In this document: in pieces, positions 5,325 to 8,453 of the stretch | How positions within the stretch are numbered: the stretch's first letter is position 1 | Layout of the letters: each line of letters starts with the position of its first letter | Assembly (NCBI GenBank): GCA_029780415.1 | Contig: JAKOYN010000072.1 | Location: forward strand, 1 to 8,453 | Source of the DNA: RXIX01 sp003989075 | GTDB taxonomy: Bacteria > Pseudomonadota > Gammaproteobacteria > Competibacterales > Competibacteraceae | Direction: 5' to 3' | DNA: 8,453 nucleotides | The notes under the pieces: model-generated | The model's input: the letters and a program-made list of their open reading frames with translations, nothing else | What the model was told of the DNA's origin: nothing | Databases searched by the model: none | Program-made: the position numbers and the translations under genes

Positions 5325-6515
5325 ATGCTCCCGACCCGGCTGTTGCTCTATCCACTTGGCGTGTTGCTGCTGTTGGGCGGCGCGCTGCCCGATGCCCTGG
5401 CGCGCATCAAGCTCACCACTCTGCCGGTGCGCGAACGGGTGGCGCTGCAGCTTGACCATGCGCAGGTGGCACTGGTCGAGGAGGAACGGCTGGTGCCGCT
5501 GGTCCAGGGCCGTAATCAGGTCGATTTTTCCTGGGCCAATACCCGCATCGATCCGGATAGTCTGGTGCTGCGCATTCTCGATACGCCGGACGGAGCGGAA
5601 CCCAGGGCGCAGGTCCTTTCGGTCAGCTATCCGCCCCATGAAAACGCACTGGTGTGGACAGTAGCCGCCCGCACTGCCGGTACAGCGCGCATGCGCATCA
5701 GCTATATCCTCGGCGGACTGAACAAGAGCTTTCATTATCGGGCCCTTGCCGATCACGCCGAGCGCACTCTGGTCCTGTCACAGTATCTGCAGATCAGCAA
5801 CAGCGCCCAGGAAGCCTTTGCCAGCGCCGCCATTCAGGCCGAGGTTGGCCCGCGTCTGGAACGGCCGCTGGGTCTGAATGAGACCAAGGAATTGCGCCTG
5901 AATCAGTTTGCCGCCGTGCCGGTGCGCAAGACCTATACCAGCGATCCGCTGCGCTTTGGCTATCTTGATCGCGACCAGGACAAGCTGAACGTGCCGATGC
6001 ACTATGTGATCCGCAATGCCGGCGCACCGCTGGGCCGCGAAGCACTGCCCGAAGGCAAGGCGCGTATCTTTCAGGATGATGGCCAGGGTGGCAGCGCTTT
6101 TCTCGGCGAGGATCGCGGTACCTTCACCGCGCCTGATGATGAGCTGAAGCTGTATCTGGGTCTGGCGCGCGATATCGTGGTGCGGCGCAGTGTCGAGCGC
6201 AGTGAGCGGCAGCGCATCGCGGGTAATCTGTATCGCTACGATGTGACCCTGAAGTACGAGATCGAGAATTTCAAGGACAGTCCGGCCACGCTCGATCTGG
6301 TGGAAAGTGTGCGCCATATTCGCGATAGCCTGTACGGTGCGGTGGAGCGCGATCCGGAATGGCAGCTTGGCGCAGGCAGCCTGCGCGATCCCGATCCACA
6401 GCACAGCGATGCGGATCAACTGCTGTTCCATATCGCCCTGCCGCCGCGCACGGCCGCTGGCACTGCCGTCAAGCAGATTCATACCCTGCGCCTAAGCCTG
6501 AACAACGAATGGTGA
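5325..6515 (+). CDS. Exported protein of unknown function, shortened DUF4139-like paralogue of the next gene
   Basis: This 396-residue protein has a signal peptide (hydrophobic LLLYPLGVLLLLGGAL, likely cleaved after DALA at residue 26) and no later membrane segment, so it should be periplasmic or secreted. It aligns with its downstream neighbour along most of its length. Shared landmarks are FSWANTRIDPDSLVLR (about 68-83) against FSWANTLIDPTSVELR, and LGREALPEGKARIFQ (about 226-240) against LGGTPLPDGRVRVFR. It lacks the Ala/Pro-rich linker and the YFIYSIEGTETVP strand of the neighbour, and the sequence around the DUF4139 core is less conserved. It may therefore escape domain searches. The start at ATG 5325 is preferred (AGG at 5314-5316 lies 8 bases upstream); an in-frame GTG at 5316 would add three residues. 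Its stop codon overlaps the start region of the next gene, so the two are translationally coupled. The molecular function is unknown. Confidence 0.85.
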   Translation: MLPTRLLLYPLGVLLLLGGALPDALARIKLTTLPVRERVALQLDHAQVALVEEERLVPLVQGRNQVDFSWANTRIDPDSLVLRILDTPDGAEPRAQVLSVSYPPHENALVWTVAARTAGTARMRISYILGGLNKSFHYRALADHAERTLVLSQYLQISNSAQEAFASAAIQAEVGPRLERPLGLNETKELRLNQFAAVPVRKTYTSDPLRFGYLDRDQDKLNVPMHYVIRNAGAPLGREALPEGKARIFQDDGQGGSAFLGEDRGTFTAPDDELKLYLGLARDIVVRRSVERSERQRIAGNLYRYDVTLKYEIENFKDSPATLDLVESVRHIRDSLYGAVERDPEWQLGAGSLRDPDPQHSDADQLLFHIALPPRTAAGTAVKQIHTLRLSLNNEW

Positions 6516-7972
6516 GCGCCGTGAATACTTTGATCGCACGCCGCTGGATGAGCCGCCTGCTGAGCCTGGCCGGGCTGCTGCTGAGCCTGAGTGCCAACGC
6601 TGGCAATGTCGATCTGGCCACGGTGCCGGAACGGCGCACGGTGCAACTGACCATCTATAACGCTGAGGATTTGACTCTGGTGCGGGAAACGCGCGAGCTG
6701 AACTTCAAGCCCGGCGTCAATCCACTGCGCTTTTCCTGGGCGAACACGCTGATCGATCCGACTTCGGTGGAGCTGCGTTTCCCTGATGCGGCGGGCGGGC
6801 TGGAGCTGCTCGATACCACCTTCCCGCATGACAAGCCGCAGAGCCTGTATTGGAACGTGCGCAGCGATACCGAGCGCACCGCGCGCATTGAAATCAGCTA
6901 TTTCACCTCGGGGATTCGCTGGGAGGCCGATTATCTGGCCATCGCCGATCCGGACGAGCGGCAGTTGCGCCTGGACAGTTTCGTGCGGGTGCGCAACGAC
7001 TCCGGTGAGGATTACGAGGATGCCCAGGTGCGGCTGGTGGTGGGTACGCTCAATCTGGTGGAGAAGATTGCCGTGCTGGCGCGCTTGCCGGTGGGCCGGA
7101 TTGATGAGCTTAAGCGTGACGAGTATCAGAATCTGCGCCAGAAGGCAGCGCGACCGTTAATGGCAGCGCCGGCGACACCGGCGGCTGAAGCGGTGGGCAT
7201 GGCGGCTGACGCGGCGGTGCTGGAGGCGCCCAAGGCGATCGCCAAGGCGGGCCTGAGCGAGTATTTCATCTACAGCATCGAGGGTACTGAGACGGTGCCG
7301 AACGGCTGGGCGAAGCGTCTGCGCAGCTTTGTTGCTGAGGCGGTGCCGATGACGGTCGAGTATCGCTATCGGCCGCGTGAGTATGGCGAGGCGCTGACCC
7401 GGCTGTATCTGTTGCGCAATGACCGTGATTCACATCTGGGCGGGACGCCGCTGCCGGATGGCAGGGTGCGGGTGTTTCGCGCCGATGCCGAGGGCGGTTT
7501 GCATTATCTGGCAACGCAGAATCTGGCGTATGTGCCGATCGGCGACAGGATCGAGCTGAATCTGGGTGCTGATCCAGCGGTGCTGTTCAAGGAGGTTAAG
7601 GAGCGGGTCTATCGGGATCAGTTCTGGCTGCAGATCAAGGGCGGCACTCTATATCGCAAGCTGGGCGAGGAAGGGTTGAAGCTGGATGTGGATAGTCAGG
7701 TGGCGGGCTGGGATGAGCATACGGTGTATCGGCAGGAGATTCGCAATTACAGCACGCAGCCGATCCGGGTGCAGATACGCCGTGCTTATGATGGCGATGT
7801 GCTGTTCCGCAGTCGCCTGAATCCGACGCTGCATGATTTTCAGACGGTGCAAGTGGAGCGCGTGGTGGCCGCTGGGGAAAAAGCGGCGCTGGAGTATGAG
7901 GTGGTCGCGCGGATGGGATACAGCCAGAAACAGAGTCGGGTGGAGGTGCAGGCGGGCGATCCGGGGCGTTGA
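6509..7972 (+). CDS. Exported DUF4139 domain-containing protein
   Basis: This 487-residue protein has a signal peptide with core LLSLAGLLLSL and cleavage after ANA (residue 31), so it is probably periplasmic. The N-terminal beta region contains TVQLTIYNAEDLTLVRETREL and FSWANTLIDPTSVELR. The DUF4139 hallmarks follow: YFTSGIRWEADYLAI (about 131-145), RVRNDSGEDYEDAQVRLVVG (about 160-179), then after an Ala/Pro-rich linker (about 213-247) YFIYSIEGTETVPNGWAKRLRSF, the strand LYLLRNDRDSHLGGTPLPDGRVRVFR and the C-terminal sandwich. These proteins are predicted beta-rich; the related TIGR02231/'mucoidy inhibitor A' group hints at an envelope role, but no reaction is known. The start is uncertain: ATG 6509 overlaps the upstream stop (TGA 6513-6515), GTG 6521 follows GGTGAG, and ATG 6547 would give a compact signal peptide. 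The gene is coupled to its upstream paralogue. Confidence 0.9.
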   Translation: MVSAVNTLIARRWMSRLLSLAGLLLSLSANAGNVDLATVPERRTVQLTIYNAEDLTLVRETRELNFKPGVNPLRFSWANTLIDPTSVELRFPDAAGGLELLDTTFPHDKPQSLYWNVRSDTERTARIEISYFTSGIRWEADYLAIADPDERQLRLDSFVRVRNDSGEDYEDAQVRLVVGTLNLVEKIAVLARLPVGRIDELKRDEYQNLRQKAARPLMAAPATPAAEAVGMAADAAVLEAPKAIAKAGLSEYFIYSIEGTETVPNGWAKRLRSFVAEAVPMTVEYRYRPREYGEALTRLYLLRNDRDSHLGGTPLPDGRVRVFRADAEGGLHYLATQNLAYVPIGDRIELNLGADPAVLFKEVKERVYRDQFWLQIKGGTLYRKLGEEGLKLDVDSQVAGWDEHTVYRQEIRNYSTQPIRVQIRRAYDGDVLFRSRLNPTLHDFQTVQVERVVAAGEKAALEYEVVARMGYSQKQSRVEVQAGDPGR

Positions 7973-7989
7973 ACGGTATGCGCCCTCAC

Positions 7990-8027
7990 CCGGCCTTCGG
8001 CCACCCTCTCCCGGAGGGAGAGGGTTT
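7990..8027 (+). terminator. Double hairpin after the DUF4139 gene, likely transcript end
   Basis: A small GGCC-TTC-GGCC hairpin is followed by a perfect 9-bp stem, CCCTCTCCC (8004-8012) with GGGAGAGGG (8016-8024), loop GGA, then TTT. It lies 31 bases after the stop codon of the DUF4139 gene. The T-run is short, so termination may be partial. The motif is also a common dispersed repeat in proteobacterial genomes. Confidence 0.55.
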
Positions 8028-8029
8028 CA

Positions 8030-8070
8030 GGACTTTCGCTTTTCGTCATTCCCGCGTATGCGGGAATCCA
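8030..8070 (-). repeat. dRS3-like palindrome, copy E, with the flank of the composite element
   Basis: ATTCCC-GCGTATGC-GGGAAT (8048-8067) has an 8-bp stem and GTAT loop. The 18 bases before it match the left arm of the 224-bp composite element with one change (GGACTTTCGC against GGACTTGCGC, then TTTTCGTC in both). It is thus a solo copy of the element's end, in the same orientation as copy A. Confidence 0.9.
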
Positions 8071-8453
8071 GGCGTAGGGTAGATAAGCGAAGCGCATCCA
8101 CCTTCCCGGGCAAGGGTTGGTGGATGCGGCGCAAGCGCCTTATCCACCCTACCCGCTTCAACCCGATTAAATTGACGGAGGGCGTAGGGTGGATACGCGA
8201 AGCGCATCCACCTTCCCGGGCAAGGGTTGGTGGATGCGGCGCAAGCGCCTTATCCACCCTACCCGCTTCAACCCGATGAAATTGACGGATGGCGTAGGGT
8301 GGATAAGCGCAGCGCATCCACCTTCCCAGGCAAGGGTTGGTGGATGCGGCGCAAGCGCCTTATCCACCCTACCCGCTTCAACCCGATTAAATTGACGGAT
8401 GGCGGAGGGTGGATAAGCAAAGCGCATCCACCTTCCCAGGCAAGGGTTGGTGG
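8071..8453. repeat. Tandem array of a 110-bp palindromic unit, continuing past the right edge
   Basis: Units start at 8071, 8181, 8291 and 8401, exactly 110 bases apart; the fourth is cut by the window after 53 bases. The copies differ at only eight unit positions (5, 11, 16, 19, 20, 38, 98, 110), most of them in the first 20 bases. Each unit contains an outer inverted repeat, GTAGGGTGGATAAG (unit 4-17) with CTTATCCACCCTAC (69-82), and an inner one, GCATCCACC (24-32) with GGTGGATGC (49-57). The last 28 bases are an unstructured linker. The 'GGGTGGAT' palindrome family is dispersed in many beta- and gammaproteobacteria. No gene is seen: 110 is not a multiple of three, and the open frames through it change sequence from copy to copy. 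Confidence 0.97.

Noticed and set aside
8027..8427. Small minus-strand frames in the 110-bp array with repeated RVDKALAPHPPTLA-type peptides
   Set aside because: They come from translating the tandem repeat. The period is not a multiple of three, so the peptide changes frame between copies, and there is no ribosome site.

Overview
The window looks like a chromosomal segment of a GC-rich Gram-negative bacterium, most likely a gamma- or betaproteobacterium. MoaB, the CbpA-type co-chaperone and the DegP protease all resemble proteobacterial forms. The intergenic DNA carries dRS3/REP-like palindromes and 'GGGTGGAT' palindromic repeats typical of those groups. The genus cannot be named from the sequence.

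Left part (minus strand): a nearly complete solo TnpB, the RNA-guided nuclease of the IS200/IS605 superfamily, runs off the left edge. Its catalytic and zinc-ribbon residues are intact and no tnpA lies beside it. Next to it in the same direction is moaB (molybdenum cofactor biosynthesis). moaB is divergent from a stress cluster.

Middle part (plus strand): an hsp20 small heat-shock protein gene sits behind a very good sigma-32 type promoter. It is followed by a cbpA-like J-domain co-chaperone gene (76-bp gap holding a perfect 8-bp hairpin) and a degP/htrA-type periplasmic serine protease gene (84-bp gap). Together they cover aggregate holding, Hsp70 co-chaperone activity and envelope proteolysis.

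Right part: a 396-bp gene-free stretch holds a 224-bp composite element with a 30-bp perfect terminal inverted repeat and four dRS3-like palindromes. Two overlapping genes follow. They encode exported, mutually paralogous proteins: the second is a DUF4139-family protein and the first is a shorter, diverged relative. Their function is unknown. After them come three repeat families in a row: a strong 9-bp-stem hairpin, a fifth dRS3-like unit sharing the flank of the composite element, and a tandem array of a 110-bp unit (three full copies and a partial fourth) that runs off the right edge.

Most of the gene content is ordinary housekeeping and stress response. The less usual parts are the repeat architecture, the DUF4139 paralogue pair and the intact solo TnpB. 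I see no clear case for a wholly new defence or metabolic system here.
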